From JAMXLO01 sp963812505 (GTDB lineage: Bacteria > Pseudomonadota > Alphaproteobacteria > Acetobacterales > Acetobacteraceae): a stretch of 64,000 bases of DNA. The position numbers and the translations under genes were made by a program. Of the stretch, positions 28,081 through 35,927 are shown piece after piece; position 1 is the stretch's first letter; every line of letters starts with the position of its first letter. Location of the stretch: the NCBI GenBank assembly GCA_963812505.1, contig CAWEVM010000015.1, forward strand, positions 447,842 through 511,841, given 5' to 3'. The notes beneath the pieces were generated by a model. It was given only the letters and a program-made list of their open reading frames with translations, was not told the DNA's origin and did not search any database.

Positions 28081-28799
28081 CATTGCTGCAACCGTTCGTT
28101 GGCGGGATCAGCGAAGTCGACCATCGTGCCAAGCACCTGGAGATACGCCACCAGCGCATCCATTTCAGTCACAACGCGACCATCGCCGGGCACCGTCACA
28201 GCCTTCGGATAGCGCTTCAGCAGGCTGCTGTTGTCGGCGTTCGGATTGGCCTGGGCCGCAAGATCGGCTGCGGCATTGGTGATCTCGTCATCCGTATAAG
28301 GAACACCCACGGTGCGCAGCGTTCGCAGGCGAGCGACGATATCGTCAGTCTCAAGCGGCGTGTTCGCCAGAAATGCGTAGTGCGGCATCAGCGACTCCGG
28401 CACGACGCTCTGCGCATTGTTCAGATGTGCGTAGTGCCAGTCACTGGAATACTTGCCGCCGACGCGTGCCAGATCTGGCCCGATACGCTTGGAGCCCCAC
28501 TGGAACGGATGATCGTACATGCTCTCCGCCGCCAGCGAGAAGTGGCCGTAGCGCTCCACCTCGTCGCGCAGCGCACGGATCTGCTGGCTGTGGCACAGGT
28601 AGCAGCCTTCCCGCACATAGATGTCGCGGCCACGCTGCTCGAGTGGCGAATAGGGGCGCACGCCCTTCACATGCTCGACGGTGGTCTCGATGGTGAACAG
28701 CGGCACCACCTCGACGATGCCGCCGACCGCGATGGTGACCAGGGTCAGCACCAGCAGCAGGAATGCGTTGCGCTCGATGAACTCGTGACGGATGAACAT
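28080..28799 (-). CDS. ccoO: cbb3-type cytochrome c oxidase subunit II, monohaem CcoO
   Basis: 239 residues, the usual length. N-terminal membrane anchor (~12-35), then a periplasmic haem c site CYLCH (Cys66, Cys69, His70) inside YVREGCYLCHSQQIRALRDE, and distal Met candidates in PESLMPHYAFL. It mediates electron transfer from CcoP to the binuclear centre. Four bases separate it from ccoN. Confidence 0.96.
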   Translation of the reverse strand: MFIRHEFIERNAFLLLVLTLVTIAVGGIVEVVPLFTIETTVEHVKGVRPYSPLEQRGRDIYVREGCYLCHSQQIRALRDEVERYGHFSLAAESMYDHPFQWGSKRIGPDLARVGGKYSSDWHYAHLNNAQSVVPESLMPHYAFLANTPLETDDIVARLRTLRTVGVPYTDDEITNAAADLAAQANPNADNSSLLKRYPKAVTVPGDGRVVTEMDALVAYLQVLGTMVDFADPANERLQQ

Positions 28800-28803
28800 T
28801 GGC

Positions 28804-30291
28804 TTATTCTCCCGCCACGGCGATGGCCGGCCCGAGCCCGGCCAAAGGCGCCGGACGCATCACTGGCTGCTCGGTGGTACGACTGCGCACCGTCTGGATC
28901 AGGTTGTAGACCATGATCAGCGCGCCAGTGAGGAACAGCAGTCCGCCCAACAGCCTGATCACGTAGTACGGATGCACCGCGACGACGGATTCCGCGAACG
29001 AGTATTGCAGGAAGCCGAACTGGTCGTAGGCGCGCCACATCAGGCCCTGCATGATGCCGGCGACCCACATCGAGGTGATGTAGAACACGATGCCCAGCGT
29101 CGCGATCCAGTAGTGCCAGGACGCCAGGCGCGTCGAATACAGCGCGCTGCGTTTCCACAGCACCGGCACCAGGTAATACAGCGCGCCGAAACTGATGAAC
29201 GCCACCCAGCCCAGCACGCCGGAATGCACGTGACCGATGCCCCAGTCGGTGTAGTGCGACAGCGCGTTGACGTCGCGCACCGACATCACCGGGCCCTCGA
29301 ATGTTGACATGCCGTAGAAGCCGACAGCGGTGACCGAGAAGCGCAAACCGGGATCCGTACGCAACTTGTCCCACGCGCCCGACAGGGTCATCAGGCCGTT
29401 GATCATGCCGCCCCAGGACGGCATCCACAGCATGATCGAGAACGCCATGCCCAGTGTCTGGGTCCAGTCAGGCAGCGCGGTCCAATGCAGGTGATGCGGA
29501 CCGGCCCAGATATATAGGAACACCAGCGACCAGAAATGCACCACGGAGAGCCGGTATGAATAGATCGGACGGTTGGCAGCCTTCGGAATGAAGTAATACA
29601 TCATCCCCAGGAAGCCGGCGGTCAGGAAAAAGCCCACCGCGTTGTGGCCGTACCACCACTGGATCATCGCGTTCTGCACGCCCGATGCCATGGAGTAGCC
29701 CTGCGAGGAGAATACCGAGATCGGAACGACGAGGTTGTTGCCGATATGGAGGACGGCGACCGTCAGGATAAAGGCGAGATAGAACCAGTTGGCCACATAG
29801 ATATGCGGCTCCTCGCGCTTCATCAGCGTGCCGACGAAGATGACCGCGTAGGCGACCCAGACGATGGTCAGCCAGAGATCGATGTGCCATTGCGGTTCGG
29901 CGTATTCCTGGCTCTTGCTGTAGCCCATCACGTAGGACAGCGCGGCCATCACGATGAAGAACTGGTAGCCCCAGAACACGAAGTTCGCGAGCGCCTCGCC
30001 GCCGAACAACCGGGTCCGGCAGGTGCGCTGCACCACGTAGAACGAGGTGCCGAACAACATCGATCCGCCGAAGGCGAAGATGCCGGCCGAGGTGTGCACC
30101 GGGCGCAGGCGGCCGAAGTTGATGAACGAGAGGCCGAGATTGAACTGTGGCCAGGCAAGTTCGGTGGCCAGGTAGACGCCGACAAGAAATGCGACGATCG
30201 CCCAGAACACGGCGGCGATGACGAATTTCTTGACCACCGCCTCGTTGTAGTCGGGGACCGGGCGCGACATGGCGAGGGAAGCATCAGCCAT
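28804..30291 (-). CDS. ccoN: cbb3-type cytochrome c oxidase catalytic subunit I, CcoN
   Basis: 495 residues, start ATG 30291 overlapping the preceding small gene by eight bases. Twelve-helix haem-copper oxidase subunit; the His ligands for haem b, haem b3 and CuB are visible in PVHTSAGIFAFGG, WWYGHNAVGFFLTAGFLGMM and AGPHHLHWTALPDWTQTLGM / HYTDWGIGHVHSGVLGW. High-affinity terminal oxidase for micro-oxic respiration, and first structural gene of the operon after the small membrane protein. The FNR/FixK box at 30536-30549 is the likely oxygen-responsive control. Confidence 0.96.
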   Translation of the reverse strand: MADASLAMSRPVPDYNEAVVKKFVIAAVFWAIVAFLVGVYLATELAWPQFNLGLSFINFGRLRPVHTSAGIFAFGGSMLFGTSFYVVQRTCRTRLFGGEALANFVFWGYQFFIVMAALSYVMGYSKSQEYAEPQWHIDLWLTIVWVAYAVIFVGTLMKREEPHIYVANWFYLAFILTVAVLHIGNNLVVPISVFSSQGYSMASGVQNAMIQWWYGHNAVGFFLTAGFLGMMYYFIPKAANRPIYSYRLSVVHFWSLVFLYIWAGPHHLHWTALPDWTQTLGMAFSIMLWMPSWGGMINGLMTLSGAWDKLRTDPGLRFSVTAVGFYGMSTFEGPVMSVRDVNALSHYTDWGIGHVHSGVLGWVAFISFGALYYLVPVLWKRSALYSTRLASWHYWIATLGIVFYITSMWVAGIMQGLMWRAYDQFGFLQYSFAESVVAVHPYYVIRLLGGLLFLTGALIMVYNLIQTVRSRTTEQPVMRPAPLAGLGPAIAVAGE

Positions 30292-30481
30292 GACGGCGGG
30301 CCTCCAGTCTGTCGAAATGCCGACGCACAAGGCCGAATACGAAGACGCAGGCGAAACCGAACAGCGAGAAGCCGAACACGTACATCCCGTCGTCCATCGC
30401 GCCGGAGGCGAGGATGAGGCCGATCAGGCCGAGCGCGGCCATCAACAGGCCGACGATGAAGTCGCTTGGCTCGATATCCAT
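30284..30481 (-). CDS. Small two-helix membrane protein heading the cco operon
   Basis: 65 residues. Two predicted membrane segments (VGLLMAALGLIGLILASGAM and DGMYVFGFSLFGFACVFVFG) separated by a short acidic turn, then a basic tail RRHFDRLEARRHG. Not one of the standard Cco proteins that I recognise. Its stop overlaps the ccoN start by eight bases and its start lies 55 bases from the FNR-type box, so it would be the first gene of the oxidase transcript. A role as an accessory subunit or assembly factor is inferred only from position. Confidence 0.7.
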   Translation of the reverse strand: MDIEPSDFIVGLLMAALGLIGLILASGAMDDGMYVFGFSLFGFACVFVFGLVRRHFDRLEARRHG

Positions 30482-30535
30482 GGAACGCTCCGGTAGGGGT
30501 CCCAGGGAAACTGCCGTGCCCGCGTTAATGGATCA

Positions 30536-30549
30536 TTGATCTGGATCAA
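30536..30549. promoter_or_regulatory. FNR/FixK/Anr-type binding site
   Basis: TTGATCTGGATCAA is a perfect match to TTGAT-N4-ATCAA. It lies 55 bases upstream of the first cco operon gene and immediately before the divergent TauE/SafE-like gene, so it could serve both. A box centred near 30542 would place a class II start site around 30501 on the minus strand. Predicts induction of the oxidase at low oxygen. Confidence 0.88.
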
Positions 30550-30566
30550 TGTGGGATGACGAAGGG

Positions 30567-31364
30567 ATGGAGAAACTTGCCCATGGTCGTTTTCCCGCGC
30601 CACAGCCCCCTCCCCCCGTCCCCCTCCCGCAAAGGGCGGCGGAGTTTCCGGGCGCAGTGATCTCCGCCTTCGCGGCCTGGTGTGGCACCGGCGTGGGCTC
30701 CGGTGGGCTGTTGCTCGGCCTGTTCCTCGCCGGCGCCGCCGGCAGCACGATGCACTGCGTGCCGATGTGCGGCGGATTCGTGCTGGGCCAGGTTGCCGAC
30801 GGCATGGCACGGCTGCCTGCGACCCGGCTGTGCGAGTGGCAGCGCGTCAGCCGTGGCGCACTGCTGCCCTATCACCTCGGACGGCTGACAACGTATGCGG
30901 GGCTTGGCGCGCTGGGAGCCACCGCGATGGGCCGGCTGCCATGGTTCGGCGCCTTATCGGGTGGCCTCCTGCTGCTCGGAGCCGCGCTGTTCCTGGCGCA
31001 GGTCGCGCGCGTTCTGCCGGGACTGGATCGCGCGCCTGCCGGCTGGACCCGCGCCATCTCTCGGCTCGCAAGGCGCACCAGCGGCGGCTACCCGCTCGGC
31101 ATCGTACTCGGCTTCCTGCCGTGCGGTTTCCTCTACGCCGCGCTGGCCACCAGCGCGGCAAGCGGCAACCCGGCGTACGGCGCCATAGGCATGCTGAGCT
31201 TCGGGCTTGGCACCGCTCCGGCGCTGGTGGCGGTCGGAATAGCGGGACAGGCGGCGGGACGCCGCTGGCATCGCGCAGCCGCCGCCGCCGCACCGGTGGT
31301 GATGCTGCTCAACGCGACGCTGCTCGTCGTGCTGGCGCTGCGCGGCTTCGCGATCGATCTGTGA
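30567..31364 (+). CDS. Sulfite exporter TauE/SafE-like (DsbD_2-type) membrane protein
   Basis: About 265 residues. The in-frame ATG at 30549 lies inside the FNR box, so ATG 30567 is used, although the next ~30 codons run through a Pro-rich palindromic element and the true start may be later. Six or seven membrane segments; Cys-containing motifs STMHCVPMCGGFV and LGFLPCGFLYAAL are typical of the family often found beside cbb3 oxidase and copper genes, where it is suspected to take part in metal handling or cytochrome biogenesis. Divergent from the cco operon and possibly co-regulated by oxygen; function inferred from context. Confidence 0.8.
   Translation: MEKLAHGRFPAPQPPPPVPLPQRAAEFPGAVISAFAAWCGTGVGSGGLLLGLFLAGAAGSTMHCVPMCGGFVLGQVADGMARLPATRLCEWQRVSRGALLPYHLGRLTTYAGLGALGATAMGRLPWFGALSGGLLLLGAALFLAQVARVLPGLDRAPAGWTRAISRLARRTSGGYPLGIVLGFLPCGFLYAALATSAASGNPAYGAIGMLSFGLGTAPALVAVGIAGQAAGRRWHRAAAAAAPVVMLLNATLLVVLALRGFAIDL
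30605..30642. repeat. GC-rich palindromic dispersed element, copy 4
   Basis: CCCCCTCCCCCCGTCCCCC then CTCCCGCAAAGGGCGGCGG, in reversed orientation relative to copies 2 and 3, near the start of the TauE/SafE-like gene. Confidence 0.6.
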
Positions 31365-31411
31365 GTTCGGGCGAGTATTTCCGCGCATCAGAAACTCCCG
31401 CGCGGGGACCC

Positions 31412-31440
31412 TTGACGGCTCCCGTTGCGATTCCTAACTG
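31412..31440 (+). promoter_or_regulatory. Candidate housekeeping promoter of the hsp20 genes
   Basis: TTGACG (31412-31417), a 17-base spacer and TAACTG (31435-31440). The -10 is weak, but the site abuts the CIRCE-type operator, the expected arrangement for an HrcA-repressed promoter. Confidence 0.5.
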
Positions 31441-31441
31441 G

Positions 31442-31470
31442 CTTGGCACTCATGGCCAGGGAGTGCCAAG
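31442..31470. promoter_or_regulatory. CIRCE-type operator (HrcA binding site)
   Basis: CTTGGCACTC, nine bases, GAGTGCCAAG: a perfect 10-base inverted repeat with the nine-base spacing of CIRCE (consensus TTAGCACTC-N9-GAGTGCTAA, here with TTGG/CCAA ends). It lies 67 bases before the first hsp20 start and directly after a candidate -10, so bound HrcA would block transcription. Confidence 0.85.
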
Positions 31471-31536
31471 CACTGGGCCGGCGCGGCTGACGCGTCTCGC
31501 GCTTCCTGCCTGAGCAGCAAGGAGGGAGTGAGAACA

Positions 31537-31960
31537 ATGGCACTGTTTGCCGATCCATTCGATGCGCTCTCAAGCCTGCAGCAGGCGCTGGATACGTTCC
31601 GGACAAGCGGCTGGCTGGCCTCTGGTCCGAGCGGCGGCGGCAGCTATCCGCCGGTGAACGTGTTCCGCAAGGGCGACGACTTCTGCATCATCACCGAGAT
31701 ACCCGGCGTCCAGAAGTCGGAGCTAGAGGTGCAGGTCAAGGGCAACACCATCCGCCTGGCCGGCAACAAATCGGTCAGCCACCCCGAGAAGGCAAGCCTG
31801 CATCGGCGCGAGCGACTGGCGGGCCGCTTCGACAGAGCCGTGACACTTGCCGATCGAGGTCGACCCTGACGGCGTCAAGGCCGAATGCCGCGATGGCATC
31901 CTCGCCCTGTTCCTGCCGCGCGCCGAGCGCGACAAGCCCCGGTCAATCCAGGTGGCGTGA
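31537..31960 (+). CDS. Hsp20/alpha-crystallin small heat-shock protein (one-base frameshift)
   Basis: ATG 31537 with AGGAGG upstream. ATP-independent holdase chaperone. The first 100 residues show the alpha-crystallin domain (YPPVNVFRKGDDFCIITEIP and ELEVQVKGNTIRLAGNK). As given, the frame ends at 31869 after LADRGRP, before the last beta-strands. Deleting one T in ACACTTGCCG near 31850 gives LPIEVDPDGVKAECRDGILA then LFLPRAERDKPRSIQVA and a stop at 31958-31960, a normal 140-residue Hsp20. A sequencing error or a recent mutation are both possible. The second hsp20 follows after 26 bases. Confidence 0.85.
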
Positions 31961-31986
31961 CAGCCTGTTGTGCAAAGGAGGACACG

Positions 31987-32385
31987 ATGGCAACTGCACA
32001 GGAACTCGCGGTGCGCGACAAGAAGGAGCTGGTGAGCAAGGACGAGAAGACCGTTCCCGGCCGCTATTTTGTTCCATTCGCCGATATCTACGAGACCGAT
32101 CAGGCGCTCTGCGTTGTGATGGAAATGCCTGGCGTCGAGAGGAAGGACGTCAACGTGGCATTGGAGAACGGCGTGCTGCGCGTTGACGGCCGCATCGACT
32201 TCGCGAAATACGAAGGAATGGAGCCGGTCTATACCGAGTACAACGTTGGCCACTATACCCGGTCATTCACGTTGTCCGACAAGATCGACCAGGAGGGGAT
32301 CAGCGCGCAGCTTGACGATGGGGTGCTGACCCTCACTCTACCGAAGGCGAAGGAAGCCCAGCCACGGCGCATCTCGATCGGGTGA
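31987..32385 (+). CDS. Hsp20/alpha-crystallin small heat-shock protein
   Basis: 132 residues from ATG 31987 (AAGGAGG upstream). Intact alpha-crystallin domain: ALCVVMEMPGVERKDVNVAL, ENGVLRVDGRID and the C-terminal GVLTLTLPKAKEAQPRRISI with the IxI anchor (ISI). It differs considerably from the first copy, so the two probably form separate or mixed oligomers. Likely co-transcribed from the CIRCE-controlled promoter. A palindromic element (copy 5) follows the stop within 15 bases. Confidence 0.9.
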   Translation: MATAQELAVRDKKELVSKDEKTVPGRYFVPFADIYETDQALCVVMEMPGVERKDVNVALENGVLRVDGRIDFAKYEGMEPVYTEYNVGHYTRSFTLSDKIDQEGISAQLDDGVLTLTLPKAKEAQPRRISIG

Positions 32386-32397
32386 AATGATAGTGGT

Positions 32398-32420
32398 CCT
32401 CCCCTCCCTTTGCGGGAGGG
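32398..32420. repeat. GC-rich palindromic dispersed element, copy 5
   Basis: CCTCCCCTCCCTTTGCGGGA followed by GGG; short copy directly after the second hsp20, and adjacent to the duplicated hydrolase fragment. It may act as a terminator. Confidence 0.6.
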
Positions 32421-32423
32421 GAC

Positions 32424-32574
32424 GCGCCATGCACAACGGACCATCCGCGCGCGAAAGACGCCCGCTCCACTGGCTCAGGAAGGAGCGCAACGTGGAGAAC
32501 CGCCCGAGGTTGGTCGGCCCGTGATTCAGCCGCCTGTTGCGTGCCACGGCACGATCGCTTGGATCCGGCGTGAG
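32424..32574 (-). pseudogene. Fragment duplicated from the alpha/beta-hydrolase gene
   Basis: 151 bases aligning without gaps to 36128-36278, inside the hydrolase gene, with 13 differences by my count (about 91% identity). Both encode a DPSDRAVARNRRLN...GPTNLGRFSTLRSFLSQWSG segment on the minus strand. Nothing else of the hydrolase is found here, so it is a gene fragment, not a second enzyme. It lies between hsp20 and the cupin gene. Confidence 0.85.
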
Positions 32575-32698
32575 TTTGATTATCGCCATTTTTCGGTGTT
32601 CTCTTCGGTTTCTTTCGTTACTGCAAACGGCCGATCTGGTCTGCTCACCGGCGTGACTGGCCTTGCGCCGGCGCAAATGGACAATCCAGGAGGACAAA

Positions 32699-33319
32699 AT
32701 GATGTCTCGAATGGCCAGCTCCCGGCCGCTTGCTGTCTTGGCATTCGCCCTGTCAATGATGAGTTTGTGGCTGGCGCCATCGACAGCAACGGCGCAACCG
32801 CAATTCGTTGTCACGCCGGTCGCCGAGAAGAAGCTTGCGCAGCTGCCGGCCGGGCCGCTGTATTGGTGGGTCGAGAATTTCCCCACGCTCGCACAGGCGC
32901 ACGCTGCCGAGGGCCCGACGTCACTGGCTGCCGAAGCCGCGGGCAAGGTTTGGCTGCTAACGCTCGGTCCCAAGGGCGGCACGATCGCCGGTGGAACCAA
33001 GGTGGCGGAGGTTGGCCCCGTGCCGCCGATTACAGCCCCCGAGTATCTGCTGCGAATCACCCATAGCGGTGGCCCGCCGGGAGCCAAGACGCCGGTGCAC
33101 TCGCATCCGGGTGCCGAAGCCTTCTTCGTGCTGAGTGGCCGGATGGGCCAAAAGACCCCGCACGGCGTGAGCTATGCGGAGGCTGGCGAGTTTATGAATG
33201 GGCATGGTGGAGACATGCCGATGGAGGTGTTCAGTGCCGGCACGACCGATCTGGACCAGCTTGTCATGTTCGTGGTGAACGCCAAAAGACCATTCGCGTC
33301 GCCCGCCAGTTTCGAGTGA
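32699..33319 (+). CDS. Secreted cupin-domain protein
   Basis: 206 residues, start ATG 32699 or 32702 behind AGGAGG. N-terminal signal peptide (basic MMSRMASSRPLA, hydrophobic core, cleavage likely after TATA). The cupin motif 1 is HSHPGAEAFFVLSGRMG in the middle of the mature protein, with HGGDMPMEVFSAG as the second half; the His residues would bind a metal. Small secreted cupins of this kind have no single known reaction. It is flanked by the hydrolase fragment and the YHS gene, 136 bases away; no operon signal. Confidence 0.82.
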   Translation: MMSRMASSRPLAVLAFALSMMSLWLAPSTATAQPQFVVTPVAEKKLAQLPAGPLYWWVENFPTLAQAHAAEGPTSLAAEAAGKVWLLTLGPKGGTIAGGTKVAEVGPVPPITAPEYLLRITHSGGPPGAKTPVHSHPGAEAFFVLSGRMGQKTPHGVSYAEAGEFMNGHGGDMPMEVFSAGTTDLDQLVMFVVNAKRPFASPASFE

Positions 33320-33455
33320 GGCGTGGGCCGCCGGTCCTGGTCTCGCCGTGCGCATGCCGGCTAATCGCGCCCGCCTTGCCCCGTAAGCAGAACGATGACA
33401 TGGCAAGAGCGTGGTCTCGTCGGTCTCGATAAACAATGCAGAGGGGGGGTGTGCC

Positions 33456-33917
33456 ATGCCCAACGTCTCGCGGCGAAGCACCATTCGTGGGTTTCTTGTA
33501 TTTGCTACAGGCTCCCAAATGGCAGGAGCGTCCCGGTGCGTCGCCGCGGAGGATGTGCCGCTGGCGATCAAGGGCTATGACCCGGTCGCTTATTTCACCG
33601 ACGGCAAGCCGACGCATGGTCTGCCGGAGATCGAATATGAATGGGACGAGCACCGCTACCGCTTCTCAAGCGCCGAGCACCGCGAGCTTTTCATGGCCGA
33701 TCCCGTGCGCTACGCGCCGCAATTCGGGAACTTCTGCGCAATGGCGCTGGCCAATGGTGAAGTCGTCGTGGCGAACCCGGAGAACTGGCTGATCAGTGAC
33801 GGGAAGCTCTACGTGTTTGGCAAGGCGCCCCCATTCGGCCCGGCCATGTTTCAGCAAGACCTGTCGGCGAACATCGCCAAAGCGAATCAGAACCGCGCCA
33901 TGCTGCCGGACCATTAG
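33456..33917 (+). CDS. YHS-domain protein
   Basis: 153 residues from ATG 33456. An N-terminal basic stretch then hydrophobic residues suggests export, possibly by the Tat pathway (RRSTIRGFLVF). The YHS domain spans ~36-120: KGYDPVAYFTDGKPTHG, EYEWDEHRYRFSSAEHRELF and FGNFCAMALANG, with the single Cys that in this family may bind metal. Function of exported YHS proteins is not established. The stop overlaps the convergent CadC-like regulator gene by four bases. Confidence 0.83.
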   Translation: MPNVSRRSTIRGFLVFATGSQMAGASRCVAAEDVPLAIKGYDPVAYFTDGKPTHGLPEIEYEWDEHRYRFSSAEHRELFMADPVRYAPQFGNFCAMALANGEVVVANPENWLISDGKLYVFGKAPPFGPAMFQQDLSANIAKANQNRAMLPDH

Positions 33918-35761
33918 CGAACATTCACCGGCGGCGCGGGGATGGCCTCGCCGGTGTAGAGGCCGGCCTTGCGGAAGCCATCGCGCAGATGATCGAGATC
34001 GGCCGGATTGAGGAATTTGCTGCCAAAAGTCAGCGGATCGAACGACGGGTCCAGGCGGTGGATCATGGTCACGACACGCGCGGCGTCCTCGGGCCGGTTG
34101 TTCTGCGCGTAGGCCGCCGCGAGCACGTCTCGACTGAAATTCGCTCCCGCCGTGCCGCGGAGATTGAGCTCTGCCTGCTCGATCGCCGCGTCATAACGGT
34201 GCTTCAGGTAGTACGCCAGGCTGAGGGCGAACCGATCGACCGCATTCATCTCGGGGTCGATACGCTGTGCCGCCTCCAGCGCCTCGATCGCAGTGTCCGT
34301 CTGCCCCATCCACATCAAGGTATTGCCGCGGCCGGCGAGGCCGTTGGCATCGTTGGGATTGATCGCAAGCGCGCGGTCCAGCTCCGCCATCGCCTGTTCG
34401 TAGCGATGATAGAAGATATGAATACGGCCCAGGATGACATGCGCGCGCACATCGGAAACGTCGATGCTCAGCGCCTTGTCTGCCATTTCCTGTGCACGGC
34501 CCAGGGATTCTGACGGCGATTCCGCCCAGCCCATCGATACGGCGATATGATAGCTATCGGCAAGTCCGGCGTATGCGGCGGCATAGTTCGGGTCGAGCTG
34601 GATCGCACGCCTGAGGAGTGCGCGCGCCTCCACGTTGTTCGCGCGCGTCGGTCGCTGCAGTGCCGGTCTGGCGCGCAGAACGTAATCGTACGCTTCGAGA
34701 CTTTCGGTCGGCCTGGCCGCCGCACGCCGTTGCTCGACCTGTGCCACCTGGATCGCCAAGGCTCCGGCGATCTGAGCGGTGATCTTGTCCTGCAAGGCGA
34801 AGACGTCCGCCAGTGCCTCGTCGAAGCGGGCCGACCAAAGCACCCTTCCGTCCGCATCGACAAGTTGCGCGCTCACGCGCACGCGGTTGCCGATCTGGCG
34901 GACGCTGCCCTCGACCTGATACCGCACCCCCATGCTGCGGGCGATCTCCCGAGGGCTTTCGGGTGGGCCTCGGTATGGCGAAACGGCGTTCCATGACATC
35001 ACCGTCAGCTCGGAAAACCGGCCCAGCGCGCTGATGATGTCCTGCGTCAATCCATCTGCGAAATACGCCCGCGTCGGATCGTCGCTCTGATCGCGGAAGG
35101 GAAGAATGGCGATCGTGGGATTCGTGCCGAACTCCAGGCTGTTGGTCGTGGCGCGACCAACGTGCCCCAAAATGCCCTGAAGCTTCCACGCGGCCACGAG
35201 ACCGCCCGACAGCACAGCGCCGGCCAGCAAAACGGCGAGCGTGATCGAAGCGGTCCGCCCGATGCGCAGGCCGGGGCGTGTCGAACTGACGGCGACGGGC
35301 TGAGGTAGCGAAGGCGCGGCAGCATCTGGCTCCGCGGGAGCAGCCGCATCGCTGGGCGCAGACAGGGCTGGGGACGCCTCGGTCGATGACCGACCCGGCG
35401 CCGCAACAACCGAGACATCGGAGTCAAAGCGATAGCCACGGCGTGGGACTGTCCTGATCAGGCGTGGACCGTCATCTCCGAGCGCGCGTCGCAGTTCGCC
35501 AATGCTCTGCACCAGCGTGTCGTCCGTGACGGCGAGGTTCGGCCAGACTGCGGCGAACAGCTCGTCTTTCGAGACCAGCCTCGCGCAATTTTCGCTGAGA
35601 TAACGCAGAACGGCGAAGGTCTTCGGCCGAAGCGCAATCTCATTGCCATCAAGCTGCAGCGAGCCGCGGTCAAGATCCAGGATGAAACGGTCGAACCGCA
35701 ATTGCGGCGATCGCCGCTGTGCCGCAGGCGCGGCATCAGGCAAGTCCATCGCCCCACGCAA
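33914..35761 (-). CDS. CadC-like membrane regulator: winged helix, TM, adenylate-cyclase-type TolB-like and TPR domains
   Basis: 615 residues. N-terminal OmpR/CadC-type DNA-binding domain (residues ~22-110: ALRPKTFAVLRYLSENCARL, VSKDELFAAVWPNLAVTDDT, RTVPRRGYRFDSDV), a Pro/Ala linker, one transmembrane helix near ~178-198, then a periplasmic part with the FADGLTQDIISAL / YQVEGSVRQIGNRVRVSAQL motif and TPR-type repeats (ALSIDVSDVRAHVILGRIHI). This architecture is common in alphaproteobacterial one-component regulators; the ligand is unknown. Start at 35761 or the ATG at 35749. It could regulate the neighbouring aromatic genes, but no operator is seen. Confidence 0.85.
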   Translation of the reverse strand: MRGAMDLPDAAPAAQRRSPQLRFDRFILDLDRGSLQLDGNEIALRPKTFAVLRYLSENCARLVSKDELFAAVWPNLAVTDDTLVQSIGELRRALGDDGPRLIRTVPRRGYRFDSDVSVVAAPGRSSTEASPALSAPSDAAAPAEPDAAAPSLPQPVAVSSTRPGLRIGRTASITLAVLLAGAVLSGGLVAAWKLQGILGHVGRATTNSLEFGTNPTIAILPFRDQSDDPTRAYFADGLTQDIISALGRFSELTVMSWNAVSPYRGPPESPREIARSMGVRYQVEGSVRQIGNRVRVSAQLVDADGRVLWSARFDEALADVFALQDKITAQIAGALAIQVAQVEQRRAAARPTESLEAYDYVLRARPALQRPTRANNVEARALLRRAIQLDPNYAAAYAGLADSYHIAVSMGWAESPSESLGRAQEMADKALSIDVSDVRAHVILGRIHIFYHRYEQAMAELDRALAINPNDANGLAGRGNTLMWMGQTDTAIEALEAAQRIDPEMNAVDRFALSLAYYLKHRYDAAIEQAELNLRGTAGANFSRDVLAAAYAQNNRPEDAARVVTMIHRLDPSFDPLTFGSKFLNPADLDHLRDGFRKAGLYTGEAIPAPPVNVR

Positions 35762-35927
35762 AACGGAGATTCAGCGCCTGCATTCTGTTCGGGGAACGAG
35801 CAACTCAATCTCCCAGGTCGACTGGGTAAGCATTACTCAATCCTCATGCAGAAGCCACCCAGCAAGCTCGGCTCGCTCCCGTGCCAGAGGTCTGGCCCGC
35901 GATCTCGAGGGCGTTTTCCGGTGCGCG

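Noticed and set aside
32338..33087. Minus-strand frame of 249 codons across the cupin gene
   Set aside because: Its only recognisable part is the copied hydrolase fragment at 32424-32574; the rest is the antisense of the cupin gene.
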